Assembly: GCF_015832195.1 (NCBI RefSeq)
Contig: NC_052017.1
Location: 50,607,652-50,671,651 of the forward strand
Reading direction: 5' to 3'
Source: Motacilla alba alba
Lineage: Eukaryota > Chordata > Aves > Passeriformes > Motacillidae
DNA length: 64,000 bases
Below, piece after piece: positions 11,632 through 20,914 of the stretch; within the stretch, counting starts at the first letter, position 1; the number at the start of each line of letters is the position of its first letter. A program made the translations under genes and the position numbers. Below the pieces are notes generated by a model. The model was not told the origin of the DNA. It did not search any database and was given only the letters and a program-made list of their open reading frames with translations.

Positions 11632-13414
11632 ATAAATTTATTTATGCATGTGTATCTTAATTATTTCTATGAACTAAAGTCAAAGCTACATGCTAGTTAA
11701 GAATCCTGTATTTGGAGAACTAACTGAATAGTCCAAGGCATCAAAGAGTTCCAGTTCAATTCTATAGGCAGGAACAGGTGGAGTTACCATATCTCTACCA
11801 GACTGACTCAGTGGTAGGTGAGACATGTCTCTCCAGGCCTTTGGGCAGCTGGATATAGTATCTTATTTGATTGGCCAGAGTTTGATGTATTTGTATACTG
11901 AATTAGATCCCCAGAAGACATTTTTTCCCCTACTCTCTGAATTACAGTCCTGCTACCAAAACCCTAAAGTAGTACACTGATTTCAGATGTCTCTGTATAC
12001 CCTTTTCCAAGGAGACCTGTAAAATATAAATCCATATTTGATACTGGTTAATACCTCAGTGAGAAACAGGAAGAGTCAAGATCCTCTTTGCCAGAGGCAA
12101 AGCCCCATTCTCATACTACAGCTGGTATGAAACTTCTGTGCAGACTGTTAAGCATGAGAAAGGAACTGATACCTGCAGTATGGTAGGCTGAATACATCAG
12201 TAAGACACAGCAGTCTCAAGAGATTCTGATTGCCTCTGCCCCTGGTTCTACTCTCCCTCACACTGCTCCAGGGTTGCTGCAACCTGCACTGTTCTCATAC
12301 AATTTCCAGATTTAACACCACAATTGTCTCTTTTCCCCTTGCCAGCCTCCATAGAGGATAAAAGCTCCACAGTCTCCACTGCCTCACATCCACTGGGCAG
12401 CTTCATTTCAGAGCTGACTACCCAGGAGCTGTTAGTGATTATAAGAATCATCCATGTTATGCCTGCTGCCAGGTTCCCTCCTGGGCCAGAGTATTGAAAA
12501 GACATATTGTAAACTCAGCAAGAAATTGCTGTTAGCTTAGGATATACTTAGACCATTGTTTTGAGAGGGGATATTAAGAACTCAAGGCAATGAAAAAACA
12601 AAGGCCTCTTTCCACTTCAGGAGGTAGAAAAGTACCAGAAGGTGGATATGAGGCTTTTGTAAGCTTTCAGTTTGTGAATTCTGCTGCCTGTGTCAAGGTT
12701 CTAGCTCTCTAGTATGCAATTTAAAGTCTCCTCTAGGTGCTTATAATTTAATTGTAAGGTGTTTCACAAACATCTTAGCAGGTGCAAAGAGGACGTGAAG
12801 TGATCCTTTTTTCCTCTCTCCTCAGCTGGAACATGAAGAAGGCACTTTATGATCCAATTAGTGCTTCCAGGAGCTCTCTAATTGCATTATAAAACAACTA
12901 AAAAAAAAAAAAGGCAAATTAAAAATTAGTTTTAAAGCCTGGGGGGGAAAAAAAAGGAAGTGATGTTTAACTATTTGCCCTCCTGGTAACTCAGCAGTGA
13001 GAGGACCCAGCATCCTCATTTTGTCTGTAAGTTCCAAATACGTGAAATGCATTCCATTGTCCAGAGCTCTGGAGAGTGGAGCATTCTTTATTAGGTTGCA
13101 ATCAGAGCTTGAAGTGTAATGGGAAACTCTGCACCCCAAGTAGCCCAAGACATTAGCGCATGTTGTTCATTCAAGGAAACTGCAATTGCGCTGCTCTGTC
13201 TGTGGCCATTTTAGCCTGCTAAATATCTCTTCTATTGAGTTTTTATACCAAGCTCATTGGCACAGTGTCTGAGAGGTATTATATATAATGAGCTATAACA
13301 TGCTTTCAACTTCAAAGCACAGCCTCTGTGTAATAATTATCACATCACTTTCCATAACTCTCACATATTTTACTTACTGAGTGGGTGGGAAGAAGATACT
13401 GAAATAATATTTAG
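11632..13414. other. unique interval with a candidate conserved non-coding block
   Basis: No gene was recognised. A 13-base A run lies at 12900-12912. The part from about 12855 to 13335 is free of recognised repeats and contains dense homeodomain-like ATTA/TAAT words (for example ccaattagtgc, ctctaattgcattat, tataatgagc). It reads like a conserved non-coding element, but this cannot be shown from one genome. Confidence 0.4.
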
Positions 13415-13575
13415 ACTTATGTAGTGCTTTTCAGCTGTAGATAACAAAATATTTTCTGTTGTCAGCTAAGCATTATCATCTCCACCGTGAAGATGGAAAA
13501 GACTAAAAGGCAAATAACAGAGATGCGAATAAAACCCCAGCTTCTGATCTTTGGTGTACGGCCCTTCCTATTCAT
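13415..13575 (+). repeat. ancient amniote MIR/L2-like interspersed repeat
   Basis: This is the best-preserved old repeat in the window. In order it shows tgtagtgcttttcagctgta, then cattatcatctcc, agatggaaaagactaaaagg, gcgaataaaaccccagctt and ctgatctttggtgtacggcc. These follow, with substitutions, the familiar amniote repeat series 'atagtgcctttcatctgtag', 'tattatccccattttacagatg', 'gaaactgaggcacagag', 'gaatagaacccag' and 'tcctgactcccagtcctgtgc'. Five anchors in the correct order make chance unlikely. The family label is from memory. Confidence 0.72.
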
Positions 13576-14875
13576 TCAATTAGTGCAGCTCCCAAGTACT
13601 TTTCTTCATTAGCTGACAGAATTTATAGGACTTTTATCCTCTTTCCAATAAAGGAATGAAATGTGCAAAAGCAAAACACTTGAATATGTTTGTTATATCT
13701 CATATATGACAGTAACACTTGCTTTCCCTTACACCCACTTGCAGCTGAGCAGAATACCAGCCCTGCAATTCTGTTTCTATCCATTCCTTTTTTTTTTTTT
13801 TTTTTTTGTAGCTGGGATTTACTGCAGCCCATTGCTGCAAAAAATGAACAGTAGCCTCTGAGATGAGGTTACACTGTGAGCAGGGTCCTCTACCCATCCC
13901 CTCTGAAAGAGGCTAACAAGACCAAGGGTGTCCTTAAGCACCTATGTATCCTTGAAATTACTCTGAAAGGGACATCAATCTAATTTAAATATGAAGCAGT
14001 GCTTTTCAAAATTCAGGTATTATGATACCTGAACCCAGTCCTCCTCTTCTTGGTAAATTTGCACTCACATTTAGGAGAGCCTTTTGTTGCATGATACTGT
14101 GTGCTGGGAACCTCCTCTCCTTCTGGATAGCAGGGACTGACTGTCTTTCTGTATTGCAATAATGGGAGAAAAGGGCGGCACCTCTGGGAAGAAAGACTCA
14201 TTTTCAGGTGCCATTTCAGGAAAAGGGTAAGGGACAGCTGACAGCTTTCATCTTCTGTGCTGATTTAGTATGTCACACTCCTATGCACTGGCATACCCAT
14301 GCACACACTGCTTTGAGTAAAGCCACTGATAATGCACAGTAAGATATCAAGAGATTTTACCACAATACTCTTTTTTTTTTTTTTCTGCAAAAGTTCACCC
14401 CTGCTCTGTCTTATCTGAATTTCAACCCAAAATTCACTCATACTCAGAGCTCAAAACCAAGATTAGTCCACAAAACCAAGAATGCTGCTCACATTAAAAC
14501 TCCTTTGATCCAACAAACAGTGCATCATCTTGTTTCAGATTCTTTCATGGCAGGATCCCAATTTCTGGTATAAAATTCGTGGGCCTTAATAAATCTTCCA
14601 CAGTAATGGTCTGAATTTTAGGAGTTTAACAAACACACTGAGTTTTAGGTTTTATTACAAACATTTCATATAATTAGCATGAACAGATGGCATATGATTC
14701 TACCATTAATCATTTGTGTGCAACCAAAATACAGTAATGTCAGTATCTCCCAGAATGAAAAAATACCTGGCTGCAATCCTGATTTCTCTTGCACCCTTCA
14801 GACACCATGACTGCAGTAAAATTACTTCTGATTTATCACAGAATTGAACAATGGTAGAATGAAGCCTTTTTCATT
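13576..14875. other. intergenic sequence with a long T run
   Basis: It contains a 20-base T run at 13788-13807 and a T-rich tract at 14370-14384. No gene or repeat family was recognised. Confidence 0.55.
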
Positions 14876-15364
14876 ATGCAAACTATCCTCAGTATTTTCA
14901 AGACTTACACTGGGTTTTATGCAATATATAATCAGTTAAAAAAACAACTTCCCTGTGTAGGACAAAAAGGAGGAATATTAATGGAGAAAATCTTTCAAAG
15001 CATTTCTGGAAACAATACCCTTATGTATAAAAGGAGTCTTTTTTTGGCATCTCTATGTGGTAGTGTTTTCAATTCCAATAGCTATAATAAGAAAAAAAAT
15101 CTGCCCTATTTGTCAATCTGTCAGGAAATATATTTCAGCTTCAAGCATCATACTCCTGGGGTTTATGGAAATCACAAAACATCTCATTCAGATGAAGAGG
15201 CTGAAGCTATAAGCAGTGCAATTAATATCTTCAATTTCTGCCTTCAGCATAAAAAGAAGCTCAAAAGCTTTTTGGATCTGAATCCCAAATGCTGTCTAAT
15301 AGTTCACATCTGGCTTGGGCTATTTAGGAGAAACAGTTGTTGGTGTCAGCAGTGCGTTCAGTGA
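14876..15364 (+). other. second-longest ORF (162 codons), probably chance
   Basis: The frame opens with ATG at 14876 and closes with TGA at 15362-15364. The predicted product is rich in K, N, S, F and C, with several cysteines near the end (KCCLIVHIW, NSCWCQQC). There is no recognisable domain, signal peptide or repeat, and no recognisable neighbouring exon. An A-rich patch encodes the NKKKN segment. I do not recognise the protein and regard it as a probable random frame, though its length and proximity to the 11104 frame make it worth testing against other bird genomes. Confidence 0.22.
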
Positions 15365-16312
15365 CATACTAACCTTGCTTATCCCAGGGAGCTCAGAGGT
15401 CATGGAAAGGTTGCTTGGCAGGTTCAGCTGGGTGGAAGTGTCGCAACTCAAATGTTGCTATTGTATAACTTGGTGATGGAAAACCTGCAGCTCCCTGAGA
15501 GTACAAAACCATGGATTACCATGTGTTTCCACACACTGGACACACAGAGTACAGCCAACAAGAGTCATGCTGTTTACTGGCAACAATCTCCGCACAGTGA
15601 TGAGTTTAACCTTTTTATTTGCTGTTGGCACTTCAGTAGTACCAAAGCCCCATCTCAGGTACTTCTGTGTTTGATCCTACGCAAGCACCTAGATAGGGAT
15701 AATTCATTCCTCAAAAAAAAGCTTTCCAGTCTAAGCCTTTTTGACACATCTGAAAAAGCCACATTGTCTCTTGTGTTATATCTGTGAGACTCTTCTCTCA
15801 GCTAAATAATAGGCCCAAGAAAAGCTCAGGAAAGACAATGGCAATTGTTGTCTCATTACTGCAGCTGGAAACTTGATCAGACATTCCAAGCAGATAGTCT
15901 CTCATAACCTCTGAGTGTTTCAGAAGAACCCAGATCATACAAAAAGCATGCTGCTATAGCAGTATGTTGTACAGAGAGAGAAAGAGAGTCACTGAAAATT
16001 CCACAGCAGAAGTCCTGGTAGGCTTCTTTGTTTGGAAGGCTTTCTTCTAACTTGTTAACTTTACAACAAAAAAAACCTATCTTTTCTCCCCCAGTGCTTA
16101 TCTCCAAAAAGAGGCCTGCCTTTTAGCAGAGAAATGGAGAAAAAAATAGATTTGTTTAAAGATTAGTTTGTTCCACGAGGTAGCTAAAGCGACAAAGGAA
16201 TTTGGGTCACATTTGAGGCATGCATTTGCACTAGGAAAATGAGTGGTGCCAGCAGTGGCTTTCAGGACCTACTGAAAGAACTCTTATCAAACAGGGTTTG
16301 TTGAAGTGTAGC
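15365..16312. other. intergenic sequence, nothing recognised
   Basis: It contains small AG-rich simple sequence at about 15975-15990. A 111-codon frame on plus at 15452-15787 resembles nothing I know. Confidence 0.5.
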
Positions 16313-16385
16313 CTTGCTTTGAGCAGGAGGCTGAACTGGATCCACTCCCAGGATCCCTTTCAACCTGAATTATTCTATGTTTCTA
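16313..16385 (+). mobile_element. CR1 LINE 3'-terminal fragment
   Basis: Only the last ~70 bases of a CR1 are present: tgctttgagcaggaggctga, then actggatcc, ccctttcaacctgaattatt and ctatgtttct. These are the usual CR1 3'-UTR end followed by the decayed ATTCTATG octamer tail. It is an extreme 5' truncation, common for CR1. Confidence 0.82.
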
Positions 16386-17551
16386 AGAAGTCATGCCAAC
16401 ATTCAGGTGCCTGAAAAATGGCAAACAAGTATGCAGCAATTAATTGTTTGGCACAACCCAAGCAGAATTCTGTACCTCCTATGGCTTTCCTTCCCTTCTG
16501 ACCAGGCTTTTAACCAGCAATTTACGTTTTAGTTATTCTGTTGTAACCACATCTGAAAAAACTGAAGGGAGAAAGGGAAGCAAAAGAGAACAGTTTAGAT
16601 GCTCTTACTCATAATGAAGAATACAGATGCTGTATTACAGTGTGTTGTGAAATTTTCTCCACGAAAATGGTGCATGACAGTAAACCAAGCATGATTAAGA
16701 AAGCTGCTAACAGGCACAGGCTTCTTAATATTCCTGCAGTCTACAAAAGACAAATGTTTTCCCAATTCATCTCTATTTAAATGTAATAAAGCAAAAGAGA
16801 GAGAGAGAGAAGGAAATGTGTGTCATCTTGGGAAAAATGTCTTTCTCTGAACACAAGAAAAACCCACTGTCAAACTTTGCTGGCCAAAAGCCCATCAGGA
16901 GATTATTTCTTCACTGTGTTTCAAGCTTACTGAAAATACCCTTTTAGTCAGTGTTAAATTTATCTCGTGCTGCTACAGAGAAAGCACCTTTGCAGCCAAA
17001 TTTTGATCAGAGGTGTGTCTTGTCTGAGAAGTCACAGGACTGCAATACATGAAGGGCTACTGAGCAGCAGAGCTCTCATGCTTCTGAGCTAGGACATGCA
17101 GTTACAAAGCACATAAAAGACTACCTAGGGAGAGCCTAACAAACTCTTGCTCATGGCTATGAATAGCAATGAGAGCAGTGTTGAAGGGTATTGTGAGGGA
17201 ATTATTTTTCTTTTGTGAATTTCTACATTTAAACTGGACCATTTTATTTACTTATTTTGTGCATATGGCTAAATCCCAGCAGAGGGTAATCACTGTAAGC
17301 TTTATGCCCTCTGCTTGTTCTTCTAAAAATACTCAGGACAGCTGGAGGAGTGAGACTGGATCTCTATTGCTTTGTCACTGGTGCAAAGAGGGTGTGAAAT
17401 GAGGCCTTAAGGTCTTGATAACTTTCAGGTACAGCCCATCGCATAATATATACACGCATATCACATATATACAGGTGATTATCACATAGTCCCTGGTACT
17501 GAATATTGAGACCCTGACTGTTACTGTTTAGCCAGTCTATCCAAGGCTGGG
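16386..17551. other. intergenic sequence with a (GA)n microsatellite
   Basis: A (AG)n tract lies at 16796-16810. A 77-codon frame at 17169-17402 is unrecognised, and nothing else was identified. A short TA/CA-rich patch lies at 17445-17475. Confidence 0.55.
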
Positions 17552-17756
17552 ATCACATCAGAGAATCAGAAAATAGTTTGGGTTGGAAGGAATCTTAAAG
17601 GTCATCTATTTCCAAGCTCCCTTATGTGGCCACAGCTACCTTTTACTAAATCAGGTTACTTAGAATCCCATCCAGCCTGGTCAAGAACATCTCTAGGGGT
17701 GAGGGACCCACAACTCCTCTGGGCAAACTGTTTCAGAGTCTCACCATTCTCATAGT
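17552..17756 (-). mobile_element. CR1 LINE, 3'-terminal part (split by LTR)
   Basis: Plus-strand text reads agtttgggttggaaggaatc, taaaggtcatctatttcca, then ccagcctggtcaagaacat, and tcaccattctcatag. This is the reverse complement of a CR1 3' end. The element breaks at 17756, where a solo LTR begins, and resumes at 18079 with taaagaattttttcccaata. It therefore forms one CR1 copy with the segment to 18580. Confidence 0.92.
17751..17756. repeat. left target-site duplication CATAGT
   Basis: CATAGT occurs immediately before the TG edge of the LTR and again at 18073-18078 immediately after its CA edge. A 6-bp duplication is typical of alpha- and betaretroviral-type integrases. Confidence 0.88.
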
Positions 17757-18072
17757 TGTGGAAGGCATGGGACAGAGAGAGAGAAATAGCAAGCGTTTCT
17801 CACAGCAGCTTGTGAGAATTTTTTAGGGAGTTGCAAAGATGTGATAACTTGTTAAGTATAAACAATCTGCAAGTAGTGTTTTTCTACTTCGTCTTTCTGT
17901 TCTTCTCAAGGATGGTGTACGAAGAAAATGTTTTTCTTAGTTAGCCAATCAAATAGAATGTATCGTATCACTCTATAAAAACTGCACGGTTCTCTCGAAC
18001 AAAGCCTTCTTTGCTCTTTCTACAATACCACCTCCTGCCTTTTCCTGTGCTATTCTTGGTGCAAAAGTAACA
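17757..18072 (+). mobile_element. solo LTR (316 bp) nested in CR1, ERVK/alpha-like
   Basis: The insert starts TGTGGAAGGC and ends AAAAGTAACA, so it has the canonical TG...CA edges and lies between perfect CATAGT duplications inside a CR1 whose two halves join exactly when it is removed. Promoter signals point to the plus strand: a CCAAT motif (tagccaatca, about 17942-17951) and a TATA box (tctataaaaac, about 17973-17983). Twenty-five to thirty bases further on is ttctctcgaac, the expected transcription start zone. No classic AATAAA is visible; tgaac/gaacaaagcc sits nearby. Short U3-R-U5 length and 6-bp duplication suggest a class II (ERVK or alpharetrovirus-like) LTR; the subfamily is not identified. 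It became solo by LTR-LTR recombination and no coding sequence remains. Confidence 0.88.
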
Positions 18073-18078
18073 CATAGT
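18073..18078. repeat. right target-site duplication CATAGT
   Basis: It matches 17751-17756 exactly. Removing the LTR plus one copy restores a continuous CR1 reading 'ctcatagtaaagaatttt'. Confidence 0.88.
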
Positions 18079-18580
18079 AAAGAATTTTTTCCCAATATCT
18101 AATCTAAACTTATTATTTCCTTATTCTGTTACTGCATGTCCTTCTAAAATGTCTCTCTCTGTCTTTCCTGCAGGTTCCCTTCAGGTACTGGAAGGCAGAA
18201 ATTAGGTCACCCCTAAACTGTCTCTTTTCCAGGCTGCATAATCCCAATTCTCTCAGCCTTTCCTCACAGGAGATGTTGTCCATCCCTCTGACCATCTTGG
18301 CAGCCTCTTCTGGACTGGTTCCAACACATCAATGTCTTTCCTTGGGACCCCAGAGTTGGATGCAGCACTGCAGGTGGGGTCTCACCAGAGAGGAGCAGAG
18401 GGGCAGAATTCTCTCCCTCACCCTTCTGGCCTCACTGCTTTGGAGGCAGCCCAGGACACGTTTGTCTCTCTGGGCTGTGAGTGCACATGTCTGGGTCATG
18501 ACCAGCTTCTCATCCAGCGCACCCCCAGATCTTTGTCCCCAGGGCTGCTCTCCATCTGTTCAGACCACAGCCTATTTATT
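18079..18580 (-). mobile_element. CR1 LINE, ORF2 C-terminal part (split by LTR)
   Basis: This continues the CR1 interrupted at 17756. Minus-strand translation of 18113-18295 gives CEERLRELGLCSLEKRQFRG and SAFQYLKG, the hallmark C-terminal end of CR1 ORF2. Further right, the plus strand reads ggaccccagagttggatgca, gtggggtctcaccagag and gtcatgaccagcttctcatc, all upstream ORF2 sequence in reverse complement. Homology fades near 18580, the 5' truncation point. The plus-strand frames at 18273-18683 and 18332-18589 are antisense shadows of this element. Confidence 0.92.
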
Positions 18581-20770
18581 ATCTTGTAACTTTTGTACAC
18601 AGCAGATCAACTCATTATTTAATAATAACTTTGTTGGGTTTTCTCCAGAGTGTGTTAAGGGCAAAAGTTTTCCTACACTCTGAATGAATGAGAGTGGAAG
18701 AGGCAGAGTAAACAAGCTTATAAAAGAAGTAGGCTAAATTTCAATTTTTACTCTTCAGAGATGTCTGTACTGTCCCCATTTCTCTGTGGAACATTTCAGC
18801 CAGGGAGCATATGCTGGAAGGAATATGGTATCCAACAACACAGAAATGGAATTAGTGCTGAAACACCAAATATACACTAGCTGGAGTGCTGGAAGTATTC
18901 TGTTGCCTGGACTCTTCACAGCTTCAGTTGGCTTTACAGGGCCTTTAACTCACCATGGAAAACTGGCAAAAATTAGCTCAGACTTTTGAGAGGGAAGCAG
19001 TCACACATCATTGCAACACATAGTTTTTGCCTTTTTTTTTTTCCAAGTTAAAAGTTGCTATTATCTGCAAAGAGTAAGAACTTTTTTCTTTTGCTTCAAA
19101 GGCCGATCTTTTCTCCCTCAGAAAAATGATTGCTTCCTGCTCGTAACAAAATTAGCTTATATATATGAATGAAACACTGCAGATGTTCAGAGACAAGATT
19201 AGGAAATGTCTTGCTTTTCACAGAATTAGAGCAAACACCTATGATGTTCGAAGGTAGAAAGAAAGCAAGATTTCCTTGATTTTTATATGTCTCCATGAAG
19301 ATCTGGACTTGACAAAAACAATAAAGTTTTGTTTGGGTGGATAATAATGATGCTTAAATGGAACCAAATTTACATGGAAATATTCTCCTGAATTTTAATT
19401 ATTATTATTAGGAAGTACCACAACATAAGAAAATCAAGCTGATAACTTGATCGGCAAGAATTCAGTCCACAAATAAAGAAGGCAAATTTTCTTTTTATGA
19501 GGTGTTTTGCTCTCTTGGTTAACAGATTAATAAGAAAGTGTTTTATGTAGCAGGGAGTATGGAGGGGAGAAAGTGGCTGGCATTCCATCTACATGTTATT
19601 GCCTCCCAAGCCTTCCTTACCACCTGATATTGAGGCTGAGTCAGCTGCATATGACATTCAGAGAAAGGTTTGAATTTATGCCTTAGATCTGCATGGGATT
19701 TTCCTGTTTCCTCACACTCTTTCACATTCACTTTGATAAAAAACAGAAAATACACACTCTTTAGACAAATGACTCCCCTCTTTTCAGGTGCTGTTCCTTA
19801 AAACACTGTTGTCTTCAAACTAGAGACAAGATATTTACCAATCCCTTTACTTGAATTGCATCATCTGTCTACCTGTTGATACTTTCCAAAGAAAGATTGG
19901 AAGGCTGCAAAATGGAACTTAAAGAGGAATGTGAAAGACCTTTGCAATAAAAGGTCAGAGAAAACAAGACCTTATCAGGGATTTCTTTTTGGAGATCAGG
20001 TCTTTAGCATCACTTGAAGACATACTTCCCAGAAATACTGCACTTCAGTTCTTTTTGGAGGTCTATGGGAAAAGACTAGAGACCAGAAGAGAAAAAAATA
20101 GAAATTAACAACTAGTACTATGATTCTACTCCATGCACACTTTTATACCTTTAATCTGTGGATTTCAAAGACATCATTAAATCTGATTTGATTAACCTAA
20201 GGAAATCCAGGAGTTAATTTACAATCACTTGCCAATTTGCAAGCCATTGAAGTGCAATGAAGCTGAGCATTCTTCTTTCAGCACTTTCATAATTAAGCAT
20301 TTGACTAATTTAAATATTAAAACTGTTTTCCCATAATTGCATAATATCAGTTAAATATAAGCAAGACAAATTCATGCCTACTTAAGAGATCTGAGATCTG
20401 TTTTTGCATAAAACCTACTGAAATCAGTGGAAAGATTCTGGAGGTTCTGCCAGCAAGGTCAGAATCTTCAAGAAAGACTAGCACCAAATTTACAATGTAA
20501 GAGCAGACTTTCATTGCATACACTAAAGTCAACAAAATGGACTGTTTTTCTCTTTCTACTAACATGATCTGAATTTTTTTTAAAACAGAAGAGCTGTTAA
20601 AATATAGTTATGTAGTTGCTATTTATTTTTACCTCATTTTGCTCAGATGAAACATTGGAAATGGAAGAGTAATTTTCATTTTCTGTTTCTATTCCTGTTA
20701 GTTTTCAGCTGAGATTCACGAACACAATGCAGATGATGGCATAGGCTTGTAAGAGAGTTTGTGGCAACAT
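18581..20770. other. intergenic sequence, nothing recognised
   Basis: AT-rich sequence. A short ATT-type microsatellite (ttattattatta) lies near 19399-19411. A possible ancient repeat core (cctactgaaatcagtggaaa) occurs at 20414-20433. No gene was recognised. Confidence 0.5.
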
Positions 20771-20914
20771 CCTCATCCTTGGAGATACTCAATGCCTAAC
20801 TAGACAATGTCCTGAGCAGTCTGCCCTAGCTGACGTCTCTTTGAGCAAGGGGAGAATTGGACTAGATATCCTTCAGAGATCATTTTTGACTCCTACTATT
20901 CTATGACTCCATGA
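20771..20914 (+). mobile_element. CR1 LINE 3'-terminal fragment
   Basis: The text atccttggagatactcaatg, then actagacaatgtcctgagca, ggactagatatccttcagag and attctatgactccatg is the CR1 3' end in plus orientation with a decayed octamer tail. It is heavily 5'-truncated and more diverged than the copy at 671. Confidence 0.88.

Noticed and set aside
18273..18683. 136-codon open frame on plus
   Set aside because: It lies antisense to the minus-strand CR1 and merely reflects its stop-poor GC-rich sequence.
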